A stretch of 61,621 bases of DNA from Oligoflexia bacterium (GCA_014378465.1 JACMNQ010000014.1:1-61621); one strand, 5' to 3'; positions 9,401-17,110 are shown, numbered from the stretch's first letter. A program made the numbers and translations. The notes: a model not told the origin generated them from the sequence alone.

Positions 9401-9923
9401 GCTGAGAGTGAATGAGTTTGAGGGGACCGCTTTCGGGGAGGGTGCGAGTGGGATCGGCTTTGTCGAGTTGAAGGATCGCAGCCCACAAGTGTTTGCAGAG
9501 GACTCCCTTGGCATAAGCGGGACAGTCACAGTCGCCGAGGAGACGTCGGCTGTCACCGGCTTGAGTGAAGTCGTAGGTGACATTGTAGTTGCCACCGATG
9601 CCTTGCACCTGAAGAACCGCTTTTGAGTCCGTCCACACTGGATCGGAGACTCGCCCGCCATTGAAGTACTCGCGTCCGCGAGCCAAGGCGATTCGAGGAA
9701 ATTGACGCACGCAGCGACGCTCCAAAGTCAGAAGTTGAGGGGCACCGCTGGGTCCGAGCTGGGGTGCACCCTGGGGGGTAATCTGAGCCGAAGCTTGGAT
9801 AGGTCCTTCACCAGGGAGAAAAGGTCCATGCATTTCGACTGCTTGGCCACCTTGTTGTCCGTGCGGGCGATTATGGCGATTGCCACCATGTCTTCTTCTT
9901 CGTCTGGAGTTCGGTTGATTCAT
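6426..9923 (-). CDS. SWIM zinc-finger SNF2-family helicase
   Basis: A 1165-residue Swi2/Snf2 ATPase. The N terminus is a basic, Gly/Pro/Gln-rich low-complexity tail (1-65). A SWIM zinc finger follows (C132-x-C134 ... C143-x-H145) and then a long middle region related to bacterial SNF2 proteins. The two RecA-like lobes contain Walker A DDMGLGKT (K748), motif II DEAQ (D838-Q841), motif III LTGTPIENS, and motif VI in QAIGRAHRMGQ near the C terminus. Such proteins translocate on double-stranded DNA and are usually linked to repair or transcription. It is monocistronic, transcribed away from the redoxin operon, and overlaps tgpA at its 3' end. Confidence 0.93.
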   Translation of the reverse strand: MNQPNSRRRRRHGGNRHNRPHGQQGGQAVEMHGPFLPGEGPIQASAQITPQGAPQLGPSGAPQLLTLERRCVRQFPRIALARGREYFNGGRVSDPVWTDSKAVLQVQGIGGNYNVTYDFTQAGDSRRLLGDCDCPAYAKGVLCKHLWAAILQLDKADPTRTLPESGPLKLIHSQPRPRGNPLPGGQVQQHGGRGPQPGVPSIRPAGPGVGRSFPPPPQVQPRVNLGTWLERLNQLQGVSSASSTQIISTTAVAYFVIAGSETNASGKLVLDLWTRNRSSNGDLGPLRPNRVSSHDFTHFSDLRDQEVLSMLTRSSDPQIFAPFGRSSANISSRFLVDSIFEPHLIPQLASAGKLFLSRSPNGAPDAAERPIRMDRGKTWDLELKIEPANLETYKLEGILKRDGEIRSLSEPAAILRSGFVIFEERIGRFTESRHAFWASQLRAAEFLVPRAQGDALLTRILLDPTSPRLTWPQDMGWNLSVIEPKPKGVFRPLGNDPTTGRMTLTVSFDYAGREVALSETEMTFVDIAQKKVYSRNQEFEEKTLVHALEILRDPQGTGSVPLSDLHRAANELCVAGWTIYIENQKLQITDDFSMNVSSNTDWFDLHLEASYGDNAISQADLMAALESKSGLVKLKDGSLGMLPQEWIDRYASLSQFGEITGENAFRFSKSQGLMLNNMLTDQTHLKADDGFMNFRERVRQFEGIETAKAPAGFNGKLRSYQKEGLTWLKFLEEFETGGILADDMGLGKTIQILAFLQSRKATRKRPSIVVAPKSLAFNWMDEAEKFVPDLKVVRYAGAGRTQLLKDMHEADLIVTTYGTLRTDIEKLQEFEFEVAIVDEAQVIKNAKSLSAIATKKLRARHRIALTGTPIENSLNDLISILGFSNPGLLNFSQQKDMKQDTQQILARMLRPFMLRRTKEKVLTELPDKSEQVLFCEMSTTERQYYNAIRDKYRASLAEKIEQGGLGASKMHVLEALLRLRQAACHSGLIDPKRKSEPSAKLQLLLSHIQEVTQEGHKVLVFSQFTSLLALVRTKLEEENIVYEYLDGKTEDRKTPVERFQTDPKVPVFLISLKAGGVGLNLTAADYVFILDPWWNPAVEAQAIGRAHRMGQSQKVFAYRMIAKGTVEEKILELQKTKRDLAESIISEDENFMGKLTREDLESLLT

Positions 9924-10252
9924 TCGATAAATGCACTCTTGTCATCAGGCATTCGCCAGCAGCTTTTTCTGGCTGCAATTCACTTCGTGGTGGTCCGTTG
10001 GATCGGCTGCTCTTGAAGAGAAATGGCTTTTAACCCGGTTTATATTAACGCTTAAAATGGGGACTCCTGGATCGTCTGCGTGACCTTGCCTGGATCATGA
10101 TGCAGAGTGCGGTCTGGGCTATCCGGCAGCGGAACCGGATAGTTACTGTCTTACAGGAAGTGTCGGCAGACCGAAATAGAATTATTCAGACTATCTTTCC
10201 TCTCCCCGAAACTCATTGAGTGGGTCGTTGGCCGATGCTAGGGTGCGTTTAA
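9924..10252. other. 329-bp divergent intergenic region with a hairpin
   Basis: This region separates the divergent SNF2 gene and redoxin operon and should hold both promoters. I see no gene. It contains a perfect 8-bp inverted repeat, CTATCCGG (10119-10126) and CCGGATAG (10135-10142), around an 8-nt loop. AGGG at 10240-10243 is the likely ribosome-binding site of the redoxin gene. No confident -35/-10 pair stands out. Confidence 0.5.
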
Positions 10253-10855
10253 ATGAGAGTTCAGGCTCCCGCTTTCCAGATTGCAGTCGCAGGTGTCATC
10301 TTGTGGGCCTTCAGTTCAGCCGGTCCCGCAACGGCTTTGGCGGCAGTGCCCACTCAGGTGTCGGGGGCGGATGTGCTCACCGGCAGGACGATTGAAACTC
10401 GGACCACGGATTCTCAAAAGGGAACTGTCGTGGTTTTTCTGTCGGCCAATTGTCCTTGTTCCGCAAGTCACGAAATCGTGCTCAAGACACTTTTCAAGGA
10501 GTACTCTTCCCAGGGATTTCGCTTCATCGGAGTTCATTCGAACACGGATGAGTCCAGCACGGCTGAGGCGATCGAGCGCACCCGCTCTCATTTCACGGAG
10601 TCTGCGCTCCCATTTCCCATCATTCAGGACGTCTCCGCGAAAATCGCGAACGACTGGAGCGCTCTCAAAACTCCGCACGTCTTCGTCGTGAACCCTCAGG
10701 GTGAACTCCTCTACCAGGGGGGCGTGGATGATTCGCACAGCTCAGCGGATGCGAAGAAAAAATACCTCAAGGAAGCGCTCAGTGCCATCCAATCCGGAAA
10801 GAAACCGGAAGTGGCTCTCACCCGGTCTCTGGGCTGCGCCATCAAAAGAAACTGA
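10253..10855 (+). CDS. exported redoxin (thioredoxin-fold) with CPC motif
   Basis: A 200-residue thioredoxin-fold protein with an N-terminal signal peptide (about 1-31, ending ALAAVP), so periplasmic. The redox motif is C67-P-C69 after FLSAN, in place of the usual CxxC. The cis-Pro region is KTPHVFVVNPQGELLYQGG, and a third cysteine lies close to the C terminus (GC195AIK). Proteins with this architecture fall in the redoxin/AhpC-TSA superfamily. It begins a three-gene operon with a YtkA-like lipoprotein and an outer-membrane protein, which suggests periplasmic thiol or metal chemistry. Whether it is a reductase, peroxidase or metallochaperone cannot be told from sequence. Confidence 0.8.
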   Translation: MRVQAPAFQIAVAGVILWAFSSAGPATALAAVPTQVSGADVLTGRTIETRTTDSQKGTVVVFLSANCPCSASHEIVLKTLFKEYSSQGFRFIGVHSNTDESSTAEAIERTRSHFTESALPFPIIQDVSAKIANDWSALKTPHVFVVNPQGELLYQGGVDDSHSSADAKKKYLKEALSAIQSGKKPEVALTRSLGCAIKRN

Positions 10856-10886
10856 GAAGAAGTTCAAAAGGAACTGAAGGAAAATC

Positions 10887-11384
10887 ATGAAATCTCCCGT
10901 AATCGCGATCAGTGCGCTTCTCTCCGCCACCTTTCTCCTGGTGGGATGCCTGCAGTCACCTCTCCTCCATCACGCTGATGCCGCTTCAAAAGCTCGCGCG
11001 GCTGCGCCTCGCGAACTGAGTCAGTGCCCACTCACTTTTTCACAGGCCGGTCTCTGCGCTTCACTGGACTGGGTGAAGATGCCTGCCGAAGAAGAAAAAG
11101 GCGAGTTCACTCTTCGTTTCTGGAATCAGAATCAGGGAACGGCGAATGGTCCCTACGTCGATCCAGGCCAGACGGTTTTCGTGAAACTCTTCATGCCAGC
11201 GATGGGGCATGGTTCTTCTCCGGTGCGAATTTCTCAGGTCAAAGACAATGCTGGTTCCTCCATCCCGGGCATCTTTGATGTCAGTGAAGTCTACTTCGTG
11301 ATGCCGGGAGCATGGCAGATCATCGTCCAGCTGCGAAATGGACAACAGACCGTCGATCAGGCGATTCTGAATGTTGAAATCTGA
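10887..11384 (+). CDS. YtkA/FixH-like lipoprotein
   Basis: 165 residues with a lipoprotein signal peptide (LLVGC, lipid-attachment Cys at residue 20). The mature domain resembles YtkA/FixH-type immunoglobulin-like folds: KGEFTLRFWN near the start, then VFVKLFMPAMGHGSSP, then a C-terminal GAWQIIVQLRNG. The MPxMGHG segment could bind a metal ion, as in related copper-associated proteins, but this is inference. It lies 31 bp after the redoxin gene, and its last 14 bp overlap the next gene, so the three are probably co-transcribed. Confidence 0.7.
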   Translation: MKSPVIAISALLSATFLLVGCLQSPLLHHADAASKARAAAPRELSQCPLTFSQAGLCASLDWVKMPAEEEKGEFTLRFWNQNQGTANGPYVDPGQTVFVKLFMPAMGHGSSPVRISQVKDNAGSSIPGIFDVSEVYFVMPGAWQIIVQLRNGQQTVDQAILNVEI

Positions 11385-12342
11385 AGTCAAACTTGTCGCG
11401 CCCGTCAGTTGGATTCTTGCCGTGACCTGCACATGCGTGCTGGGTGGGGTGGGGCTCACCCCTTCCTCAGTCCATGCGGCAGCCTGCTGTGCGGGGAGTG
11501 GCGCCGCGCCTTCCGTGATTTCTGGAGATGACGTTGCCCAGGTCTCCGTCTCCGCCGCTCGTGGAACCGTGATCGGTGATGCTCCCGCTGAGGGCTTACC
11601 CGTATTTCGAAACGGTGCCACTTCAGAAGTGACCGAAATTTACCTGCTTTCCGGCGCAATTCTCGTGGCGGACCGTTGGCAAGTGGGCGCAGGCGTGCCG
11701 ATCCTGCGGCATGAAGCAGCCGCGAAATCGACGGGATCCTCCAGCGGTCTTGGAGATATCCGCTTGAACGGAGCTTACGAGTTTCTGCCTGAGTGGACGT
11801 ATTCTGCCTGGAAGCCCCGAGGTTTTGGCTTTCTTCAGTTCACGCTGCCTACCGGCACTTCCGTGTATGACACTCAATCGGCAGGTGCAGTGGATGCGCT
11901 GGGCAAGGGTTTCTACAGTCTCGGCGCTGGAAGTCTGCTCGTGAAGCGGTGGTCCGCCTGGGACACCTATGCGATTCCCGAAGTGCACTTCTCCTTCCGC
12001 AGGACTTTCAGAAATGAAAACGCGGAGCAGTTGCAGATCGGATCCGGCTCCGGTGCGAGTGTGTCCTGGGGAGTGGGAATGAGTCCGGGTGAAGGAAACT
12101 TCCGGATCGGGCTGCGACTCCAGCCTCTTTACGAATCTCCAAAAGGAGTTGTTTCAGACGGCGCGACTTCCCGCAGCGGTCATCAGCTTTCGTGGAATAC
12201 GGCGCTCGAAGCCACCTATCTCGTCAGCACGGCCTGGGCGATCAATGGCATGTACGTCGACCAGACCCTTCTCGGCCCTGCAGTGAACACCACACTGAGC
12301 AGAACTCTCGCTCTCGGGCTTCAGCGCCGCTGGGAGCGTTGA
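11371..12342 (+). CDS. outer-membrane beta-barrel protein of the redoxin operon
   Basis: 323 residues; a hydrophobic signal segment (about 10-36) ends at VHAAACCAG, leaving a vicinal cysteine pair near the mature N terminus. The remainder has alternating strands typical of an outer-membrane 'transporter-like' barrel (GDIRLNGAYEFLP, then GFGFLQFTLPTGTSVYD, then RTLALGLQRRW). The start at 11371 lies inside the upstream lipoprotein gene (14-bp overlap), indicating coupling. No homologue of known function is recognised. Together with a periplasmic redoxin and YtkA-like lipoprotein, it may move or sense a metal or thiol compound across the outer membrane (inference). Confidence 0.65.
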   Translation: MLKSEVKLVAPVSWILAVTCTCVLGGVGLTPSSVHAAACCAGSGAAPSVISGDDVAQVSVSAARGTVIGDAPAEGLPVFRNGATSEVTEIYLLSGAILVADRWQVGAGVPILRHEAAAKSTGSSSGLGDIRLNGAYEFLPEWTYSAWKPRGFGFLQFTLPTGTSVYDTQSAGAVDALGKGFYSLGAGSLLVKRWSAWDTYAIPEVHFSFRRTFRNENAEQLQIGSGSGASVSWGVGMSPGEGNFRIGLRLQPLYESPKGVVSDGATSRSGHQLSWNTALEATYLVSTAWAINGMYVDQTLLGPAVNTTLSRTLALGLQRRWER

Positions 12343-12369
12343 AATCGTACGAAATTCAGTACAGTTTTC

Positions 12370-12401
12370 CGACAAAATTTTGTCGACTGTGTCGATTTTT
12401 T
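12370..12401 (+). terminator. probable intrinsic terminator after the redoxin operon
   Basis: A perfect 16-bp palindrome, CGACAAAATTTTGTCG (12370-12385), runs into a second small hairpin, TCGAC-tgt-GTCGA (12383-12395), followed directly by six T residues. It sits 28 bp after the stop of the outer-membrane protein gene, a normal position for a Rho-independent terminator. Confidence 0.55.
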
Positions 12402-12633
12402 GTCACTCATTCACATTTTTTTTCAGGATCTGAGTTTTTAAAGTTTTTTAAAAATGCAGATTTTAAACTGTAAAAACGACATTTCTGCCTGAATTCAGTC
12501 GCTCGCTTACATTTCTTTTACCCAAAAAGCGCCCAAATTATTTTGGTGCAGATTGCACTGTGCACTACGCTTTTACCTGCGGAGCAGGGGCGAACTGGAT
12601 GTTCAAAACCCTGTTTCAACTAGAGGGACAGGA

Positions 12634-13365
12634 ATGAATAAACGGATTTGCACTTTGCTTGCTGGTTTCGCGCTCGTACTCACCGGTCTTACCGGTTGTG
12701 ATGGAGCATCGTCCTCGGTCGAAGGCAGTGCCGCTGCCTCATCCAATGGCTCCGGTTCCGGCGATTCAAGCGCCGTTCAGGGATCCACCTCCCCCATGGC
12801 AGTCGGTGCCACCTGCCATTCAACCAACCCCGATGACATCTGCATCGGGATGAAAGTGGTCGTCTTCAAGGATTCCCGAGGCAATGCAGTCTCTGACGAA
12901 GCCACCACTCTGGCGAACCTTGCAGGCATCAACAAGATCTGGAAACAGTGCGGAATCGCCTTTCAAGTCGAAAAATATGAAACTGTCAATCCAGCTGACA
13001 TGGGACTTGCCTTCGGCGGCAGCTCCGCTGAAGCCGAAACCTCCGCAACTCGCAAGGCTTACGAAGATGACAATCGCTTTCTCGTTGTCACCACCGGTGC
13101 GTGGAATGTTCAGAAGAACGCATGGACCGCTTCACCTGGTGCCGGCCCTTATGGTGCCGTCATGGAAGGCAGCATCGCTTCGGGTTACTCCGAAATCTAT
13201 GCCCACGAACTCGGTCACTATCTGAATCTCGATCACACTTCTCAGGGCGCCACCGCCAATGTGATGAGTGCGACCATCGCTCACAGCTCCGTTCAGCTGA
13301 ATGCTTCCCAGTGCACTGAAGCTCGCGCCACCGCAAAGAGCTTCTGGTCTGCCATGCTTCGCTGA
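12634..13365 (+). CDS. matrixin-type zinc metalloprotease lipoprotein
   Basis: 243 residues. A lipoprotein signal (MNKRICTLLAGF ... LTGC, Cys22) is followed by a Ser/Gly-rich linker (25-55) and a metzincin catalytic domain. The zinc motif HExxHxxxxxH is complete (H191, H195, H201 in HELGHYLNLDH), and a Met-turn candidate, NVMSA, lies about 13 residues later, as in matrixins. The protein would be tethered to the cell envelope and act on external or periplasmic proteins; propeptide control is not obvious. The ATG at 12634 is preceded by GAGGGACAGGA, which fixes the start; codons upstream in frame are not preceded by a ribosome-binding site. Confidence 0.85.
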   Translation: MNKRICTLLAGFALVLTGLTGCDGASSSVEGSAAASSNGSGSGDSSAVQGSTSPMAVGATCHSTNPDDICIGMKVVVFKDSRGNAVSDEATTLANLAGINKIWKQCGIAFQVEKYETVNPADMGLAFGGSSAEAETSATRKAYEDDNRFLVVTTGAWNVQKNAWTASPGAGPYGAVMEGSIASGYSEIYAHELGHYLNLDHTSQGATANVMSATIAHSSVQLNASQCTEARATAKSFWSAMLR

Positions 13366-13378
13366 TCGTCAACCCCAT

Positions 13379-13405
13379 GCACACTGAAGAGTTTCTTCAG
13401 TGTGC
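13379..13405. terminator. hairpin terminator between protease and symporter genes
   Basis: A perfect 12-bp stem (13379-13390 with 13394-13405; arms GCACACTGAAGA and TCTTCAGTGTGC) closes a 3-nt loop. It lies between two convergent genes, 13 bp after the protease stop, and could serve both strands. It lacks a good T-run, so it may work with Rho or as an mRNA 3' stabiliser. Confidence 0.55.
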
Positions 13406-13426
13406 GGCATGGATTCGGCCGGCCAG

Positions 13427-14677
13427 TCAAATCTGGTCGGCCATCTCCCCCCTCCCGCCATGATCATTCGGCAGGATGATTCCTTCGGTTCTCGCGATGA
13501 CTGAAGTCGCGAGACAGTTACCCAGCAGATTGACCGCAGTGCGGCCCATGTCCATGAACTCATCCACTCCGAGGATCAGAGCGATGCCTTCGAGCGGGAG
13601 TCCAAAGGTGGTGAGAGTGGCCGAAAGAACGACGATGGATGCCCGCGGAACCGCTGCCACTCCTTTTGTCGTGAGCATCAAAGTGAGCATCATCATGATC
13701 TGAGTCGTGAGCGTGAGTTCGATGCCCGCGGCCTGAGCGATGAAGACGGACGCCAGCGCGAGGTAGAGCGTCGATCCGTCCAGATTGAAGCTGTATCCGA
13801 GCGGAAGCACGAAGCTGGAAATCTTGCGGGGCACCCCGAATTCTTCGAGTTTCTTCAGAGCGTCCGGATAGGCGGACTCACTCGAAGTGGTCGCGAAGGC
13901 GAGAGTGACGGGTTCACGGACCTGCCTGAAAAACTTGATCGGCGGGATCTTGAAAATTTTGCAGACGGGCAGGAGTACCGCAAGGATGAAGACGAAGAGA
14001 GCCAGGTACAGAGTTCCGACGAGTTTCATCATCGGAAGAATGACCTGCCAGCCATGTTCTGAAACGCTGGCAGCCATCGCCGCGCCCACTCCAAGTGGAG
14101 CCAGAAGCATGATGTAGGAAGTGAACTTGAACATGATCTCGGCAAGCGCTTCGGCGAAGGCCAACATGGGTTTGGCACGCTCTCCGATCGCGAGGGCGGC
14201 AATTGCGAAAATCGTTGAGAAGATCACGATCTGAAGTACATCACCTTTGACGACCGCTTCAGCGATATTGCTCGGAAGCAGGTGCTCAATGAACCCTCCG
14301 AAACTCATTTTGGTCTGGGCTGCCTGCACTGCGATATCAGGAAGTGCGGCCCCGATCTTGAGTCCAATTCCCGGTTTCAAGAGATTCACCGCCGCAAGTC
14401 CGATCACAAGTGCCAGCGTCGTCACCACTTCGAAGTAGATGAAAGCCTTGAGCCCGATGCGTCCCAACTGTTTGAAACTGCCTGCACTGGCGATCCCGGT
14501 CACGAGAGTTCCGAAGATCAGAGGGGCGATGATGCATTTGATGCCATGGAGGAAAAGGCCACGAAACGGAGTGAGGTAGGGAACAATCCCAGGGGCCCAG
14601 GCTCCGATCGCGAATCCTCCAAAAAGGCCCACGAAAATCCACTGAGTGAGGCTGAGTCTGCGCAGAAGTGTGATCAT
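13427..14677 (-). CDS. dicarboxylate/amino acid:cation symporter (DAACS family)
   Basis: About 416 residues with eight or more hydrophobic segments and the family's signatures: the serine-rich re-entrant loop AFATTSSESAYPDAL, then FNLDGSTLYLALASVFIAQ, TTKGVAAVPRAS, and near the end a metal/substrate segment, GVDEFMDMGRTAVNLLGN. DAACS proteins (GltP, GltT, DctA) import glutamate, aspartate or C4-dicarboxylates with Na+ or H+ across the inner membrane. I prefer ATG 14677 (MITLLRRLSLTQ), because family proteins begin at this point; in-frame ATG 14710 and GTG 14713 upstream are possible but lack a ribosome-binding site. Substrate cannot be assigned. Confidence 0.92.
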   Translation of the reverse strand: MITLLRRLSLTQWIFVGLFGGFAIGAWAPGIVPYLTPFRGLFLHGIKCIIAPLIFGTLVTGIASAGSFKQLGRIGLKAFIYFEVVTTLALVIGLAAVNLLKPGIGLKIGAALPDIAVQAAQTKMSFGGFIEHLLPSNIAEAVVKGDVLQIVIFSTIFAIAALAIGERAKPMLAFAEALAEIMFKFTSYIMLLAPLGVGAAMAASVSEHGWQVILPMMKLVGTLYLALFVFILAVLLPVCKIFKIPPIKFFRQVREPVTLAFATTSSESAYPDALKKLEEFGVPRKISSFVLPLGYSFNLDGSTLYLALASVFIAQAAGIELTLTTQIMMMLTLMLTTKGVAAVPRASIVVLSATLTTFGLPLEGIALILGVDEFMDMGRTAVNLLGNCLATSVIARTEGIILPNDHGGRGEMADQI

Positions 14678-14936
14678 CCAGCCGGCATACCATGACTTTG
14701 ACCCGGCCATCACTCAATGTCTGAAAGTGGGCGATATCTGCCAAGTTCGCCGCTGGTGCCCCGACGTGTTTACGCGGTTTTCATGCTTCCGACAGCAATC
14801 ATTCATGTTAACGAATCTTGACAACCGCGCCTTTTCGATTGAAGTGCTTGATTTCATGTCGAATACTCAGAATGTTTTCGAAATGTTGCTTTTGGATGCA
14901 TGTGGGAAATTCTTCACATGCTGATAAGGTTGAAGC

Positions 14937-16487
14937 ATGAGTACTCCAGAACTCGTTCCATCACCGACCACGATCATCTTTGTCCATGTGGCAAAGCAGC
15001 AGCCGGTCGCGCTTCAGCAGCTCATTCAGGGACTGAAGACGACTCAGGTTCCCGTGGTCGAATGCACGAATTACGAAGAGGCGACGACGGTTCTCAAGAC
15101 GCTCACCACTGCGGTGGTGCTCATCAGCCTTGATGACAAGAATCAGATCATGCCTTTGCTCGCCTTCGCGGGCGAATTTGAAAAAGTCATGAAATCCGGA
15201 ATTGTCCGCACGATCGTGATCAGTCAACTCGATCATCCAAAGCTCGCGGCGCTCATCAAAGCCAAGGGTGTCGCTGAAATCGTGCTGTTCACCATCACAG
15301 CCAAGGCCGCGGCTTTCAAGGTTCAGCAATCCGTCAAGACCGTTCAGACCAATCAGCAGAGACAGGCCATCACGCAGGAGCTTTCGCTGAAGTCGGACCT
15401 CAGAAAGAAAGCCACCGAAACCGCTTCGAACGAAGTCAGCGTGAAGTGGGTCGACGCACACGAATTCAAAAGTGATTGCTGGCTCTTCCATTCCAAAGAA
15501 GGTGCCAAGAACGTCATGGGCCGCTGGTTGATGGAAATCACGGGGCCTTCGCCCTCCGCAGGGGCCTGGACTCAGAAGCAGGACAGCTGGTGCTGGGCTC
15601 CGAGAGACGTCAATGATCGTTCCTTCACGGATCCGAGTGAGGGCTCCTGGCACTTCAGGGGCCGAATGCCTGAATTCGTCTGGAAGACCAATCGCTGGAG
15701 AATGGTCGGAGACAAACCCGAACTCGTGTTCATCGCGCCTGACCTGAGTCGGCGCCACAAGATCGAAGCACTTCCTGAAGGTGGCCTGGCCCTGGCTAAA
15801 AACTCGAAATCAGCCGAAGCCAAACTTCCTCTGATTGAGGCTTCCTGCAACGCGGATTATCGTGCAAAATTCGAAACGCCGGAGCAATCCGAAGATCGCG
15901 CCATTGATCTGTCTTCCCACGCCAGCAAAGGATGGAACTCCAATCTCAAGCCGGATGCGGAAGCGAAGAAGTGGAACCAGGGCGACCTGAGTGAAGACGA
16001 CCCAGAGGACTGGAACGGTACGGATCTCAAACGGCAGCAGATCTACGATTCAGGCCGCGGGGTCGGACAGGGGACCGAGGGCTACGAGTCCAAAGATGAA
16101 GAAGCTCTTCCGACGCTTGAAGGCGATTTTCAGTCCATTTCCGTGAAGCTCTTTCGGTTGGCTCAGACGGGCCTTCCCAGTGATCAGGAGCTCACTCTGG
16201 TTGAATATCAGCAGAGGCAGCTGACTCTGGACGCTGGCCACGGAAATTTCAAGACCGGCGAGCAACTGACTTTTCAAGTGAAAGTCAGCAAAGGCGACAA
16301 GCCCAACTTTGATTTTGAAGTCGGTTCGGTGATTCGCGAAGTGAAGGCCTTGGGATTTGAGGATCAGTATCACCTCATGGTGGAGGCGCGCGAGCAGGAC
16401 CTCTTCAAGCTTGAACGACTCTACGTTATCCTGAAGGAGCGTCAAAAAGAGGTCCAAAAATTCTTTAAAGATTCCAAGGGCTCCTGA
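14937..16487 (+). CDS. degenerate receiver-domain protein with C-terminal beta-rich domain
   Basis: 516 residues, cytoplasmic. Residues 1-130 have the alternating pattern of a receiver domain (TTIIFVHVAKQQ, then AVVLISLDDKNQ, then RTIVISQLDHP), but the acidic pocket and phospho-Asp environment are poorly conserved, so it is probably a non-phosphorylated receiver. A central Trp-rich region (about 175-265; KWVDAHEFKSDCWLF, SWHFRGRMPEFVWKTNRW) is followed by an acidic linker (340-390) and a C-terminal beta-rich module (about 410-495) that could be PilZ-like; the RxxxR c-di-GMP motif is not clear, so I do not call it PilZ. It heads a cluster of receiver proteins. ATG 14937 follows AAGG at a normal spacing. 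Confidence 0.55.
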   Translation: MSTPELVPSPTTIIFVHVAKQQPVALQQLIQGLKTTQVPVVECTNYEEATTVLKTLTTAVVLISLDDKNQIMPLLAFAGEFEKVMKSGIVRTIVISQLDHPKLAALIKAKGVAEIVLFTITAKAAAFKVQQSVKTVQTNQQRQAITQELSLKSDLRKKATETASNEVSVKWVDAHEFKSDCWLFHSKEGAKNVMGRWLMEITGPSPSAGAWTQKQDSWCWAPRDVNDRSFTDPSEGSWHFRGRMPEFVWKTNRWRMVGDKPELVFIAPDLSRRHKIEALPEGGLALAKNSKSAEAKLPLIEASCNADYRAKFETPEQSEDRAIDLSSHASKGWNSNLKPDAEAKKWNQGDLSEDDPEDWNGTDLKRQQIYDSGRGVGQGTEGYESKDEEALPTLEGDFQSISVKLFRLAQTGLPSDQELTLVEYQQRQLTLDAGHGNFKTGEQLTFQVKVSKGDKPNFDFEVGSVIREVKALGFEDQYHLMVEAREQDLFKLERLYVILKERQKEVQKFFKDSKGS

Positions 16488-16498
16488 CTCGATCCCCC

Positions 16499-16532
16499 CT
16501 GCCTGATCGCATACTCCAATCTTCACAGGCAG
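16499..16532 (+). terminator. possible terminator after the degenerate receiver gene
   Basis: Inverted repeat CTGCCTG (16499-16505) and CAGGCAG (16526-16532) around a 20-nt loop, followed by TTCATTTTT. It begins 12 bp after the stop codon. The long loop makes it a weak candidate. Confidence 0.35.
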
Positions 16533-16575
16533 TTCATTTTTGGAGGAATAGCGGCAACCGACATTAAAGATTGGA

Positions 16576-16986
16576 ATGTTCAAATCAAGCCGCGCACGCG
16601 TCGCACAGGGTACCGGGTCTGGAGTCATTACCGTGGAGGACGAGCAGATCAATGCCTTGATTCTCAATTCTATTCGCCTCATGATCGACCCCAGCTTGAA
16701 AGTCAGCGCGGTTGATAATTTTGAGGACGCTGTGGATTTGATCAAGGCAGTTCTTCCACGGGAGAGACTGATCATCATTTCTGATTTCAATTTGAAGTCG
16801 AATTTCACGTGCGCTGATGTTTGGGCAGCGAGTTGAAAACTTTGTCCAGATGCCCGATTTTTTCAAGTTTCAGCTCAGCAACTCGACGATATTCCAACCA
16901 GTTTCAAGCCGATCCCGAAAAAATTGCGCTACCTGAAGAACCGCAAAATGGCGTGCAACAGCTTATTATCCGGTCAGGCTGCCTGA
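16576..16986 (+). pseudogene. receiver-domain gene interrupted by an in-frame TGA
   Basis: The first open part (16576-16836) encodes 86 residues of a receiver domain with VEDE and the phospho-acceptor in IISDFNLKSN. It stops at TGA 16834-16836 just after ADVWAAS. The same frame stays open for 49 more codons to TGA 16984-16986 and continues to match the intact paralogue at 36443-36895: LCPDARFF against VCPQAPFL, and SFKPIPKKLRYLKN against EFKPFPEAVNYLPK. The TGA aligns with a cysteine codon (TGT) in the paralogue, so one base change explains it. No frameshift is needed. A selenocysteine reading is unlikely, as no SECIS-type hairpin is seen just after it. A truncated product would lack the last third of the receiver fold. 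Confidence 0.75.
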
Positions 16987-17062
16987 GCGTCCAGCTGTGG
17001 AAACTGCTTCGAATGATTACGAATCACGACGAGAATCCCTCAATCTTTCAAATTTAATCTGA

Positions 17063-17110
17063 GGCAAAACTTCGGCAAAACTTCTGCAAATTGAGCATTC
17101 CAATTGGAAT
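17063..17110. promoter_or_regulatory. tandem 11-bp repeats and 14-bp palindrome before the OmpR-type gene
   Basis: Two identical adjacent copies of GGCAAAACTTC (17063-17073, 17074-17084) are followed by a partial third, TGCAAATT. A perfect palindrome, ATTCCAATTGGAAT, lies at 17097-17110. OmpR/PhoB-type regulators bind head-to-tail sites with 11-bp spacing, and such a regulator begins at 17191, so this is a candidate autoregulatory operator. Confidence 0.5.

Noticed and set aside
14937..16487. Calling the C-terminal domain PilZ.
   Set aside because: The beta-rich pattern is suggestive, but the RxxxR and D/NxSxxG c-di-GMP motifs cannot be seen.
16834..16836. Selenocysteine at the TGA in the receiver paralogue.
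   Set aside because: The match of UGA to Cys is suggestive, but no SECIS-like stem-loop follows within 40 bases, and receivers do not use this residue for catalysis. A nonsense mutation is simpler.
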